A DNA stretch of 6,228 bases, taken from Acidobacteriota bacterium. GTDB taxonomy: Bacteria > Acidobacteriota > Thermoanaerobaculia > Thermoanaerobaculales > Sulfomarinibacteraceae. Made by a program: the position numbers and the translations under genes. Each line of letters begins with the position of its first letter. The stretch's first letter is position 1. Shown here piece after piece: positions 1 through 5,824 of this stretch. Location of the stretch: contig DAOWFV010000026.1 in NCBI GenBank assembly GCA_030637805.1, forward strand, positions 1 to 6,228. The letters are read 5' to 3'. Below the pieces are notes generated by a model that worked only from the letters and a program-made list of their open reading frames with translations, was not told the origin of the DNA and searched no databases.

Positions 1-124
<124 letters not shown>

Positions 125-814
125 ATGACCACGCGCCCTCCTGCCGTCGTCCTCCTCTCCGGCGGACTGGACTCTGCGACCGTGTTGGCGATCGCGAAGG
201 CCGAAGGCCTCGAGTGCCACTGCCTGACGGTGGACTACGGCCAGCGGCACCGGGTGGAGATCGAGGCCGCGTGCAGGGTCGTAGAATCCCTCGGGGCCAC
301 GTCGCACCGGATTATCGCTCTCGACCTGAGGACCATCGGCGGCTCGGCGCTCACCGATGACATTGATGTTCCGAAGGACGGTGATCCCGACGCCACCGAG
401 GTGCCCATCACCTATGTGCCTGCACGGAACACCGTTCTGCTCGCCCTTCTCCTCGGATTAGCGGAGGTTGTTGAAGCCGATCAGCTCTTCATCGGCGCCA
501 ACGCCGTGGATTTTTCGGGCTACCCGGACTGCCGACCCCCCTTCCTCCAGGCATTCGAGGCCCTCGCCGCAGTCGCCACGGTTGCCGGAGCCGAGCGGGG
601 AGTTCGCTACCGCGTGCGAGCCCCGCTGCTCGAACTCTCGAAGGCCGAGATCATCCTCCGTGGAACCGCTCTCGGCGTCGACTACGGACTCACCAGGTCG
701 TGTTACGACCCCACGCCCGAAGGACTCGCGTGCGGTCGGTGCGACTCGTGCATCCTGCGCCGGCGTGGGTTCGAGGAAGCGGGGGTGGCGGACCCGACGA
801 GCTATGCGCTATGA
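125..814 (+). CDS. queC: 7-cyano-7-deazaguanine (preQ0) synthase QueC
   Basis: QueC converts 7-carboxy-7-deazaguanine to 7-cyano-7-deazaguanine (preQ0) using ATP and ammonia, in the cytoplasm, on the route to queuosine-modified tRNA. The 229-residue product has the usual family length. Near the N-terminus it has the ATP-pyrophosphatase P-loop SGGLDS (residues 12-17), then DYGQRH (37-42), then the family motif YVPARNT near residues 95-101 and a GANAVDFSGYPDCR stretch typical of QueC. Four C-terminal cysteines (193, 203, 206, 209, in a Cx9CGxCxxC arrangement) match the zinc site of the family. The ATG at 125 places the P-loop correctly, but no clear Shine-Dalgarno sequence precedes it; an ATG at 117 is followed by a stop after three codons. 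No queD, queE or queF is visible here. The last codons and stop lie within the 7-bp-unit repeat that follows. Assignment is confident. Confidence 0.97.
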   Translation: MTTRPPAVVLLSGGLDSATVLAIAKAEGLECHCLTVDYGQRHRVEIEAACRVVESLGATSHRIIALDLRTIGGSALTDDIDVPKDGDPDATEVPITYVPARNTVLLALLLGLAEVVEADQLFIGANAVDFSGYPDCRPPFLQAFEALAAVATVAGAERGVRYRVRAPLLELSKAEIILRGTALGVDYGLTRSCYDPTPEGLACGRCDSCILRRRGFEEAGVADPTSYAL

Positions 815-975
815 GCGCAGGTCTCAGGTCTCAAGTCTCAGGTCGCACCTAAACGTTGAACCGGGTTGCTGCATTGTCGAGCTTTTTATTCAACTTTCGT
901 GACCTCCGGTAGCCTGTGACCTGAAGCCTGAGACTTGGGACCTGAGACCTGAGACCTGAAGCCTGCGCTCATAGC
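801..975. repeat. Large imperfect inverted repeat made of 7-bp units
   Basis: The 14-bp arm GCTATGAGCGCAGG at 808-821 is matched perfectly by its reverse complement at 962-975. Inside these arms both sides continue as runs of 7-bp units with consensus TCTCAGG. On the left the units run in phase from 815 to 849 (TCTCAGG at 822 and 836, with variants TCTCAAG at 829 and TCGCACC at 843). On the right the reverse-complement units run from 975 back to about 906 (TCTCAGG at 948-954, 941-947 and 927-933, with variants CTTCAGG, TCCCAAG and TCACAGG). The right arm carries about three more units, so the arms would pair with bulges or slippage. The central stretch of about 55-65 bases holds a small dyad, GTTGAA (855-860) with TTCAAC (889-894), and a T5 run at 883-887. 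The left arm contains the queC stop codon and the right arm ends 5 bp before the next promoter. It may act as a terminator or transcript-end hairpin for queC, but no U-tract follows the outer stem. It could also be a dispersed intergenic repeat. Confidence 0.85.
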
Positions 976-987
976 TCTCCTTGACAA

Positions 988-1001
988 ACTACCACGGTAG
1001 T
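988..1001. promoter_or_regulatory. Candidate BlaI-family operator O1
   Basis: ACTACCACGGTAGT is a 6-2-6 dyad with perfect arms (ACTACC/GGTAGT). It lies between the -35 and -10 elements of the promoter of the repressor gene. BlaI/MecI/CopY-type repressors bind as dimers to dyads of the general type ACTAC-N-GTAGT, so autorepression is the natural reading. The symmetry is seen directly; the bound protein is inferred. Confidence 0.75.
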
Positions 1002-1015
1002 ATTACCTTGGTAGT
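1002..1015. promoter_or_regulatory. Candidate BlaI-family operator O2
   Basis: ATTACCTTGGTAGT directly abuts the first dyad with no gap and differs from perfect 6-2-6 symmetry at one base (ATTACC against GGTAGT). It overlaps the -10 region and the probable start point. The two sites are centred 14 bp apart, so two repressor dimers would sit on neighbouring, partly rotated helical faces. Confidence 0.7.
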
Positions 1016-1037
1016 TGAAATGAGAAAGGAGACCCGA

Positions 1038-1427
1038 ATGGGCAAGCACACACTCGGAGAGCTCCAGCACGCGATCATGCAGGTGCTGTGGGAACGTGAC
1101 GAGGCCACGGTGGCGGAGGTACACGGGGCGCTGCACCCGGACCGCGGTCTCGCGCCCACAACCATCGCCACCATGCTCCGTAAAATGGAGGACAAGGGCG
1201 TGGTCAGCCACCGTGTCGAGGGCCGACACTTCGTCTACCGACCAACGGTCAGCGAGGAAATGGTGCAGTCATCGATGCTGGGCGAGATTCTCGACCGGCT
1301 CTTCGCAGGGGACCCGGCGGCACTGGTCGCACATCTGGTTGCCGACCACGACATCGACGATGGGGAGATCGAACGGCTCCGCGCCCTCCTGGACGCCGCC
1401 GAGAGGGGAAAGGACGAGCACCGATGA
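1038..1427 (+). CDS. BlaI/MecI/CopY-family transcriptional repressor
   Basis: This 129-residue cytoplasmic DNA-binding protein has the usual length of the family. An N-terminal winged helix-turn-helix spans about residues 5-70 (LGELQHAIMQVLWE, ATVAEVHGAL, then the recognition region LAPTTIATMLRKMEDKG and the wing VEGRHFVYRPTVS). A helical dimerisation region follows (LGEILDRLFAGDPAALVAHL and an acidic C-terminal helix). In BlaI/MecI systems the dimer represses its own operon and is removed by proteolysis when a membrane M56 protein senses a signal. The ATG at 1038 is chosen because AAAGGAGA (1025-1032) lies at ideal distance; an in-frame TTG at 981 is really the -35 box. The stop overlaps the next gene's start as ATGA, showing translational coupling to the M56 peptidase. 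The inducing signal cannot be read from the sequence, and beta-lactam should not be assumed. Confidence 0.93.
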   Translation: MGKHTLGELQHAIMQVLWERDEATVAEVHGALHPDRGLAPTTIATMLRKMEDKGVVSHRVEGRHFVYRPTVSEEMVQSSMLGEILDRLFAGDPAALVAHLVADHDIDDGEIERLRALLDAAERGKDEHR

Positions 1428-3292
1428 GCACGACCACGATCGCATCCTGGCTCCTCACCTATCTCATCCACAGCACCGTCCTCCTCGGCGTCGCGTGGCT
1501 GGTTTCCCGCATGTTGGGTGAACACCGACTCGCGTTGCAGGAAACCACTCTGCGGATGGCCCTGATCGGGGGCATCCTCACCGCCAGCCTGCAAATGGGG
1601 CTCGGCGTCGAGCCGTTGGCCGGCGCGTTGACCATAAATGTCGTTGAGCAGCACCGGGCTGCCGACACCATGTCCACAACCATGAACGGTCTCGCCGTTT
1701 CCGCCGGCGCCCCCGACGTTGCCTCCCCCACTCACGCGGGCGCTCGTTGGTACGCCGGAAACTCGTGGGCGACCGCGCTGCTCATGCTCTGGGGCGCGGG
1801 TTCGTTGCTCGCACTCCTCACGCTCGGCCGATCGGCGCTCGACCTCCGGCGCCTGCTGCAGACTCGTTGCTTCCGACCCGCGGGCCGGCTGGTCGAGCAC
1901 CTGGCGACCGCCATGGGTCTGGGCCGGCGGGTTGTTCTCAGCACCTCGAAAGCCATCGCGGTGCCCTTTGCAACGGGTATCAGAAAACCGGAGATCTGCT
2001 GTCCCGAGCGAGTCTGTGAACTTGCCATCGAACACCAGACGGGGCTTTTCGCGCACGAGCTCGCCCACCTCGCCCGCCGCGATCCCGCGTGGCAGCTGCT
2101 CTACCGCCTCGGCGAGGCCATCCTCTTCCTGCAACCGCTCAACCGGCTGGTGCGGCGCCGACTCGAGGAGATTGCCGAACACCTGACGGACGAGCGCGCC
2201 GTCGCCTGCACCGGAGATCGTCTCGGTCTGGCCCGGTGTCTGGTAGTGATCGCACACTGGGGTACTTCATCTCGACTGGGGGTACCCGCCACGGCTCTCG
2301 CTTCGGCTCCTCGTCTCGGCCGGCGGGTGGGGCGGCTGCTCAACGACCGAATGGCTGCTAAGGTGACACCGGTCTGGGCTACTCCTCTCGTGGCCTGCCT
2401 GTTGGCCGCGGCAGCGCTAACTCTGCCCGTGGTGGCTTCGGTCCCCGCCGCATCCGACCCGGCAACCACGAAGACCTGGTCCGATGCCGAGGACGCCCCC
2501 ACGGAAACACCTGCGCCACCGGATCAACCCGCGCCGCCAGCCGAGGTAGCGCCTGCTCCGCAACCTCTGCCAGCGACCCCCGAACCAGTACTCGCGCCGC
2601 TTGCCTTGCCGGCACCGGAAGCCGCTCCCGCGAATGACACGCCGTCGACAGCTCCATCAACTCCTGCCTCAGCCGAGGCGCCCGCGCCTGCCTCATCGGC
2701 TGCCCCACACGGAGATGCAACGCCGCCATCCCCTGCCGCTGCCCCGACCTATCCGCGGGTGCCCGACGAACCGGAAACCAACCCCAAAACCTCTGCTGCC
2801 GCCGAACGCGAGCGGGCGCGACGGGAAGCGGAAGATCACCGACGGATGTTCGAGAGAGAGCGGGCGGCGGCAGAAGAACGCGCTCTCCAGAGAATGAGGC
2901 AAGCCGAAGAGCGCACACGAGAGTACGAGGAGAGGGCTTGCCGGCTTGCAGCCCGGGCAGAGGAACGCAGCCGCTTAGTAGAGGAGAGGCACGAAGAGCT
3001 GAGGCGTCAGGTGGACGAACGGCGCGCGGTGGTCGAGGCCAGAGCGCGCGAAATGGCACGGACGTCCGAAGACCGCGCTCGATTCTCCGCCGAGAGGGCG
3101 CAGGAGCTCTCCGCGCGAGCCGCGGAGCGCGCCGAGCGTTCGGCTGCTCAGAGGGATGAGCTCCGGCGCCAGGCTCGCGAGGTGAATCGGAAGGCGATGG
3201 AGGATGCCCGGAGATTGTCCGAGGAGGCCCGCAGGCTCGCCGAGGAGGCCGAAAGAAAAGCGCTCGAAGAAGGGCTTGAGAAGAACGAGTGA
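1424..3292 (+). CDS. M56 (BlaR1/MecR1-like) membrane metallopeptidase with Pro-rich linker and Glu/Arg-rich helix
   Basis: This 622-residue protein is the likely membrane signal-transducing partner of the upstream repressor. Hydrophobic segments lie at about residues 6-28, 42-62, 113-135 and 316-338, the four-segment plan of BlaR1/MecR1. Between the third and fourth is the zinc peptidase: HELAH (H211, E212, H215), with the probable third ligand in an ExxxD motif (E252, D256) followed by ERAV, all typical of family M56. After the last membrane segment comes a Pro/Ala/Thr-rich, probably disordered stretch (about 345-455). A highly charged Glu/Arg/Ala helix then runs to the C-terminus (about 460-620), with an acidic-acidic-Arg motif at alternating 11 and 7 residue steps (483 to about 569). 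There is no penicillin-binding (transpeptidase-like) sensor domain, so the signal is not obviously a beta-lactam. By analogy with BlaR1 the linker and helix would lie outside the cytoplasmic membrane. The ATG overlaps the repressor's stop; AAAGGA (1409-1414) can serve as ribosome binding site. Family assignment is strong; signal and target are unknown. Confidence 0.92.
   Translation: MSTTTIASWLLTYLIHSTVLLGVAWLVSRMLGEHRLALQETTLRMALIGGILTASLQMGLGVEPLAGALTINVVEQHRAADTMSTTMNGLAVSAGAPDVASPTHAGARWYAGNSWATALLMLWGAGSLLALLTLGRSALDLRRLLQTRCFRPAGRLVEHLATAMGLGRRVVLSTSKAIAVPFATGIRKPEICCPERVCELAIEHQTGLFAHELAHLARRDPAWQLLYRLGEAILFLQPLNRLVRRRLEEIAEHLTDERAVACTGDRLGLARCLVVIAHWGTSSRLGVPATALASAPRLGRRVGRLLNDRMAAKVTPVWATPLVACLLAAAALTLPVVASVPAASDPATTKTWSDAEDAPTETPAPPDQPAPPAEVAPAPQPLPATPEPVLAPLALPAPEAAPANDTPSTAPSTPASAEAPAPASSAAPHGDATPPSPAAAPTYPRVPDEPETNPKTSAAAERERARREAEDHRRMFERERAAAEERALQRMRQAEERTREYEERACRLAARAEERSRLVEERHEELRRQVDERRAVVEARAREMARTSEDRARFSAERAQELSARAAERAERSAAQRDELRRQAREVNRKAMEDARRLSEEARRLAEEAERKALEEGLEKNE
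2870..3130 (+). other. Periodic charged helix within the M56 protein (11+7 residue repeat)
   Basis: Reading the M56 protein from residue 483, four-residue blocks of the type x-E-[E/D/A]-R (AEER, AEER, YEER, AEER, VEER, VDER, VEAR, SEDR), then SAER and AAER, begin at residues 483, 494, 501, 512, 519, 530, 537, 548, 555 and 566. The steps alternate strictly 11 and 7. The combined 18-residue repeat equals five turns of an ideal alpha helix, so the blocks line up on nearly the same face. This could be a coiled coil or a single stable Glu/Arg helix. The spacing is read from the sequence; the structure is inferred. Confidence 0.7.
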
Positions 3293-3308
3293 CCTGCGCC
3301 AAGCCAGG

Positions 3309-5228
3309 CTACGCAAAGAGGGCGTATGCGAACCGGCCGGCGATGCCGACGACGACCGCCACCAACAGCGAAAATGTCGTGACCCAGGCCGTGTCCTTCC
3401 AACCCAGCTCCCTCCCCATCACTGCGATCGTCGCAACACACGGCACGTAAAAGACCACGAAGAGCGTGAACGTCAGCAGCTGCCCATCGGTCATCACCGT
3501 GTTTAGCTGAGTGGTGCCCAACGCCTGGACCAGCATCACCAGGGTGAGCTCTTTGCGCAGAATGCCGAAGATCAGAGTCATCCCGACCGCGGCCGGCAGC
3601 CCGAGTATCGTCACCGTGAGTGGCGAAAGCAGGCCGTTGACGGAGTTCGCCGCATGCGCCCACTCGAGAAAGCCCAGTACCACCGACGAGGCGACCAGGA
3701 GAGGCCAGGCGATGATGATGAACTCCTTGAGGGTCATCCACGTCTTGGCCACCATGGTCTTGGGATGAGGCAGCCTGAGTTCGGGTATTTCGAGGATCAG
3801 TCCTGGTGACGCGCCCTTCATGGTTCGCGCGAGGACGTTGCCGAGAATCACGACCAGGATCAGGTTGAAGAGGTAGATGAAGAGGGCCCACACGGGACCC
3901 ATGTAGGCGGCCACCAGCCCGAAAATCACAATGGTGCGCGCCGAACAGGGGATGAACGACGCCAGCACAGCCGTGATTCGCCTGTCCCGTCGGGACTCGA
4001 GGATGCGCGCCGACATGATCGCAGGGACCGAGCATCCGTAACCGAGAATCAAGGGCAGCACGGACTTCCCGTGGAGCCCGATGCGGTGCATGAAGTTGTC
4101 GAGGATGTAGGCCATGCGCGGCAGGTATCCCGTGTCCTCGAGAACCGCCAATCCAAGGAGAAAGGGAACGAGATAGGGCAGCACGAGGGCCACCCCACCG
4201 GCAATCCCGGTGAGCGCCCCGCCGGCTATCGCACCCACAAAGGTGTCGGGAGGAAACTGGGTGGCAAGGGCGAGGGCGAGCCTGTCGGTGAGCGCCAGAA
4301 GCGGCACCTCGAGACGCTGGCCCACCCGGAACACAAACCAGAACAGCGCCCCGAGAATAAGCACCATCAGCGGTCCACCGGTCAGCGGATGGAGGAGGAG
4401 CCGGTCCGCCCATTCCCTCCAGCCGACCTGCGGCGGGTGCATGGTCACGACCTTCTCCTCGATGCGGTGGGCGACCGCGTGGCGGCTGCCCGAAACCACC
4501 TGGTCCGAGCTCCAACCATGGAATTCTTGCAGACCCTCCGCCACTCCCAAGACCTGCGCCTCAAGCTCAGGCCTCGCCGAGTAGACATCTCGCTCGAAAT
4601 GAGGATCGCGCTCGATCAGCTTCTCGGCGACGAAACGAGGGGGTACGGTGTTCTCGAATTCGCTCTCGGCGAGCAGCTCCCTCACCCGCCCCACCGCCTC
4701 CTCGACCTTGCGGTCGAGCTCGAGGGAGCGACTCGCTTCGCCGCAGTGCGCCTGCCGCAGGGCGCCCCGGAACAGGTCCCGCAGACCGCTCCCTCGCCGG
4801 CCCACGGTGGGCACGACCGGCACGCCCAACTCCTGCGCCAGGTCCTCAGCATCTACCTCGATGCCGCTGCGCACCGCCTCGTCCATCATGTTGAGAGCGA
4901 CGATCATCGGCCGTTCCAGCTCGAGCAGCTGCAGCGTCAGCTCGAGCGAACGCCCCAATCGGCTGGCATCCATCACGTCGATGATGAGGTCGTAGTCTTC
5001 GTCGAGAAGGTAGCTCTCAGCCTCACCGGCCGCCTCGCGGGAGGAGGTCAGGGAGTAGATGCCGGGCAGGTCCACAACCTCGACCTCGCGACCGAGGATC
5101 AGGGCGCGGGTGATGGTGAAGCTGACCGACGACCCGGGGAAGTTGGCGGTGGCGGAACGGTATCCGGCCACGGAGTTGAAGATGGTGCTCTTACCGGAGT
5201 TCGGCTGTCCGGCAAGGACAAACTTCAT
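3309..5228 (-). CDS. feoB: Ferrous iron transporter FeoB
   Basis: FeoB is the inner-membrane Fe(II) permease with a cytoplasmic N-terminal G domain. In this 639-residue protein the G domain shows G1 GQPNSGKS (7-14), G2 region NFPGSSV (29-35), G3 DLPG (53-56) and G4 NMMD (113-116). The G5 position reads PTVGRRGSG where many homologues have a Ser-Ala pair, and the G2 Thr is replaced by Ser. A helical linker follows, then from about residue 280 a polytopic membrane domain with two Gate-type halves. Cysteines conserved in the family appear in GYGCSVPAI (C399), PCSAR (C428) and YVPCVAT (C597). The protein is on the short side for FeoB (often about 700 or more), with a compact C-terminus just after the last hydrophobic segment; I see no sign of truncation. 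The start overlaps the feoA stop as ATGA, so the pair is coupled. It converges on the M56 gene with only 16 bp between the stops and no obvious terminator there. Confidence 0.97.
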   Translation of the reverse strand: MKFVLAGQPNSGKSTIFNSVAGYRSATANFPGSSVSFTITRALILGREVEVVDLPGIYSLTSSREAAGEAESYLLDEDYDLIIDVMDASRLGRSLELTLQLLELERPMIVALNMMDEAVRSGIEVDAEDLAQELGVPVVPTVGRRGSGLRDLFRGALRQAHCGEASRSLELDRKVEEAVGRVRELLAESEFENTVPPRFVAEKLIERDPHFERDVYSARPELEAQVLGVAEGLQEFHGWSSDQVVSGSRHAVAHRIEEKVVTMHPPQVGWREWADRLLLHPLTGGPLMVLILGALFWFVFRVGQRLEVPLLALTDRLALALATQFPPDTFVGAIAGGALTGIAGGVALVLPYLVPFLLGLAVLEDTGYLPRMAYILDNFMHRIGLHGKSVLPLILGYGCSVPAIMSARILESRRDRRITAVLASFIPCSARTIVIFGLVAAYMGPVWALFIYLFNLILVVILGNVLARTMKGASPGLILEIPELRLPHPKTMVAKTWMTLKEFIIIAWPLLVASSVVLGFLEWAHAANSVNGLLSPLTVTILGLPAAVGMTLIFGILRKELTLVMLVQALGTTQLNTVMTDGQLLTFTLFVVFYVPCVATIAVMGRELGWKDTAWVTTFSLLVAVVVGIAGRFAYALFA

Positions 5229-5506
5229 CGCTGCTCGGCCTCAGCCTCCCTGGGTGGTGTGGAGAGGCTCTCGATGCTGCCCTCGATCTCGACCTTGATC
5301 TTGGATGCGATGCCGCGGCCGAGGGCGAGGCGGGAACCGTTGACCTCTACCAGCACAGGCCCCCGGAACGGCGCCCTCTCCACGACCGTCAACCAGTCAC
5401 CAATGTGGATGCCGAGGGTGTTGAGGTGGGCGCGCACGCGGTGACCGCCGTCGATCAGGATCACCCGTGCCCTGCGTTTCACGTCTACCGTGTCGAGCGC
5501 CATCAT
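5225..5506 (-). CDS. feoA: Ferrous iron transport accessory protein FeoA
   Basis: This small cytoplasmic SH3-like protein is thought to bind FeoB and assist Fe(II) uptake. The family pattern is clear: an N-terminal strand with RARVILIDGG, then LNTLGIHIGDWLTVVERAPF, then GPVLVEVNGSRLALGRGIASKIKVE, followed by a charged tail. The start is set at 5506 (93 residues) because GGAGGG (minus strand, 5522-5517) lies 10 nt upstream and the family usually begins just before this point. An immediately following ATG (5503) is an equal alternative. An upstream in-frame ATG at 5542 would add 12 residues (MGYDPILEGVSP) but has no good ribosome binding site and no family counterpart. Its stop overlaps the feoB start, so the two are one operon transcribed from the intergenic region above 5506. 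Confidence 0.93.
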   Translation of the reverse strand: MMALDTVDVKRRARVILIDGGHRVRAHLNTLGIHIGDWLTVVERAPFRGPVLVEVNGSRLALGRGIASKIKVEIEGSIESLSTPPREAEAEQR

Positions 5507-5554
5507 CGGGGAAACACCCTCCAGAATCGGATCATAACCCATAACATCCGGTTT

Positions 5555-5572
5555 TGATAACCCCCATTAACA
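5555..5572 (-). promoter_or_regulatory. Possible iron-responsive operator upstream of feoAB
   Basis: TGATAAC (5555-5561) and ATTAACA (5566-5572) form an imperfect 7-4-7 dyad. The arms resemble the outer parts of a Fur box (TGATAAT/ATTATCA), but the spacing differs from the standard one. A separate stretch at 5585-5592, TTAGGTTA, equals one half of the DtxR/IdeR consensus, but its other half is poor. Both lie 49-100 bp upstream of the feoA start, where an iron-dependent repressor would act. This is a weak candidate only. Confidence 0.25.
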
Positions 5573-5689
5573 GGAAAGATTACTTTAGGTTATTGAATCA
5601 TTTAGCCCTCTCCCCGCCAGGCTCTGACCCGCCTCGCTGATTGCAGAATCGAGAACGATATCGAGATCCAGTCCACGACTCGAGTCGAG

Positions 5690-5705
5690 TTCGGAATTCG
5701 GGATG
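5690..5705 (-). repeat. Isolated fragment of the AATTCCG heptamer repeat
   Basis: On the minus strand this reads CATCCCGAATTCCGAA, in which the 11-mer CGAATTCCGAA is identical to part of the tandem array at 74-101. It may be a decayed or minimal copy of the same dispersed repeat, although an 11-bp palindrome-rich match can also arise by chance. Confidence 0.4.
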
Positions 5706-5733
5706 ATAGTCCGCCGACGCAGGCTCCGCCACG

Positions 5734-5757
5734 GACTCGGGCGCGGAGTCGGGCGCG
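5734..5757. repeat. 12-bp direct repeat, two copies
   Basis: GACTCGGGCGCG (5734-5745) is followed directly by GAGTCGGGCGCG (5746-5757), one mismatch apart. It is GC-rich and lies about 70 bp upstream of the beta-propeller gene. It could be a simple slippage duplication. Confidence 0.7.
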
Positions 5758-5824
5758 GGAGAGGTCCGCGATATATATTGTGATTGTCCGTCTGATACGT
5801 CGTGTGTCATTGAGGAGGTTCGTC

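Larger units (their letters stand above)
981..1016 (+). promoter_or_regulatory. Promoter of the blaI-like/M56 operon
   Basis: A perfect -35 hexamer TTGACA lies at 981-986. At the ideal 17-bp spacing is a weak -10 candidate, TACCTT (1004-1009), which would start transcription near 1015-1016 and leave a leader of about 22 nt to the ATG at 1038. The spacer and -10 are covered entirely by two dyads, so repressor binding there would block RNA polymerase. The -10 assignment is less certain than the -35. Confidence 0.6.
5507..5824. other. Divergent intergenic region between feoA and the beta-propeller gene
   Basis: These 318 bp carry the regulatory DNA of two divergent genes. The part next to feoA (about 5531-5605) is AT-rich compared with its surroundings and contains a dyad that might be an iron-responsive operator. 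The middle part (about 5645-5705) is rich in CGA steps and has two perfect palindromes, CGATATCG (5656-5663) and GACTCGAGTC (5677-5686), plus a fragment of the 7-bp repeat. Next is a 12-bp direct repeat (5734-5757). An AT-rich patch with TATATT (5774-5779) is a possible -10 for the + strand gene, but no -35 partner is convincing. Two open frames on the minus strand (to about 5826) lack ribosome binding sites and recognisable content and are not called genes. Confidence 0.5.

Noticed and set aside
801..975. CRISPR array
   Set aside because: Units are 7 bp and adjacent without spacers, in inverted orientation; this does not fit a CRISPR array.
981..1037. TTG start giving the repressor 19 extra residues
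   Set aside because: This TTG is part of the -35 box and the extra codons are the operator dyads; the ATG at 1038 has a proper ribosome binding site.
1235..2257. Open frame of 340 codons on the - strand
   Set aside because: It lies antisense to the M56 peptidase catalytic region, whose motifs are intact on the + strand.
2379..3302. Open frame of 307 codons on the - strand
   Set aside because: It is antisense to the Pro-rich and helical tail of the M56 protein and is itself Arg/Pro/Ser low-complexity, as expected for a shadow.
3293..3308. Bidirectional terminator between the convergent M56 and feoB genes
   Set aside because: The 16-bp gap shows no convincing stem or T-run; only 4-bp complementary stretches are present.
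3148..4515. Open frame of 455 codons on the - strand, out of frame with feoB
   Set aside because: It overlaps feoB on the same strand in another frame and runs through the M56 gene end; no recognisable domain.
4071..5444. Long open frame (457 codons) on the + strand across feoB/feoA
   Set aside because: It is antisense to the clearly recognisable FeoB and FeoA, is low-complexity in residues such as R, H and Q, and matches no family I know; it is a product of high GC codon usage.
5507..5542. N-terminal extension of FeoA from the ATG at 5542
   Set aside because: There is no ribosome binding site and no family similarity in the extra 12 residues, while GGAGGG supports the start at 5506.
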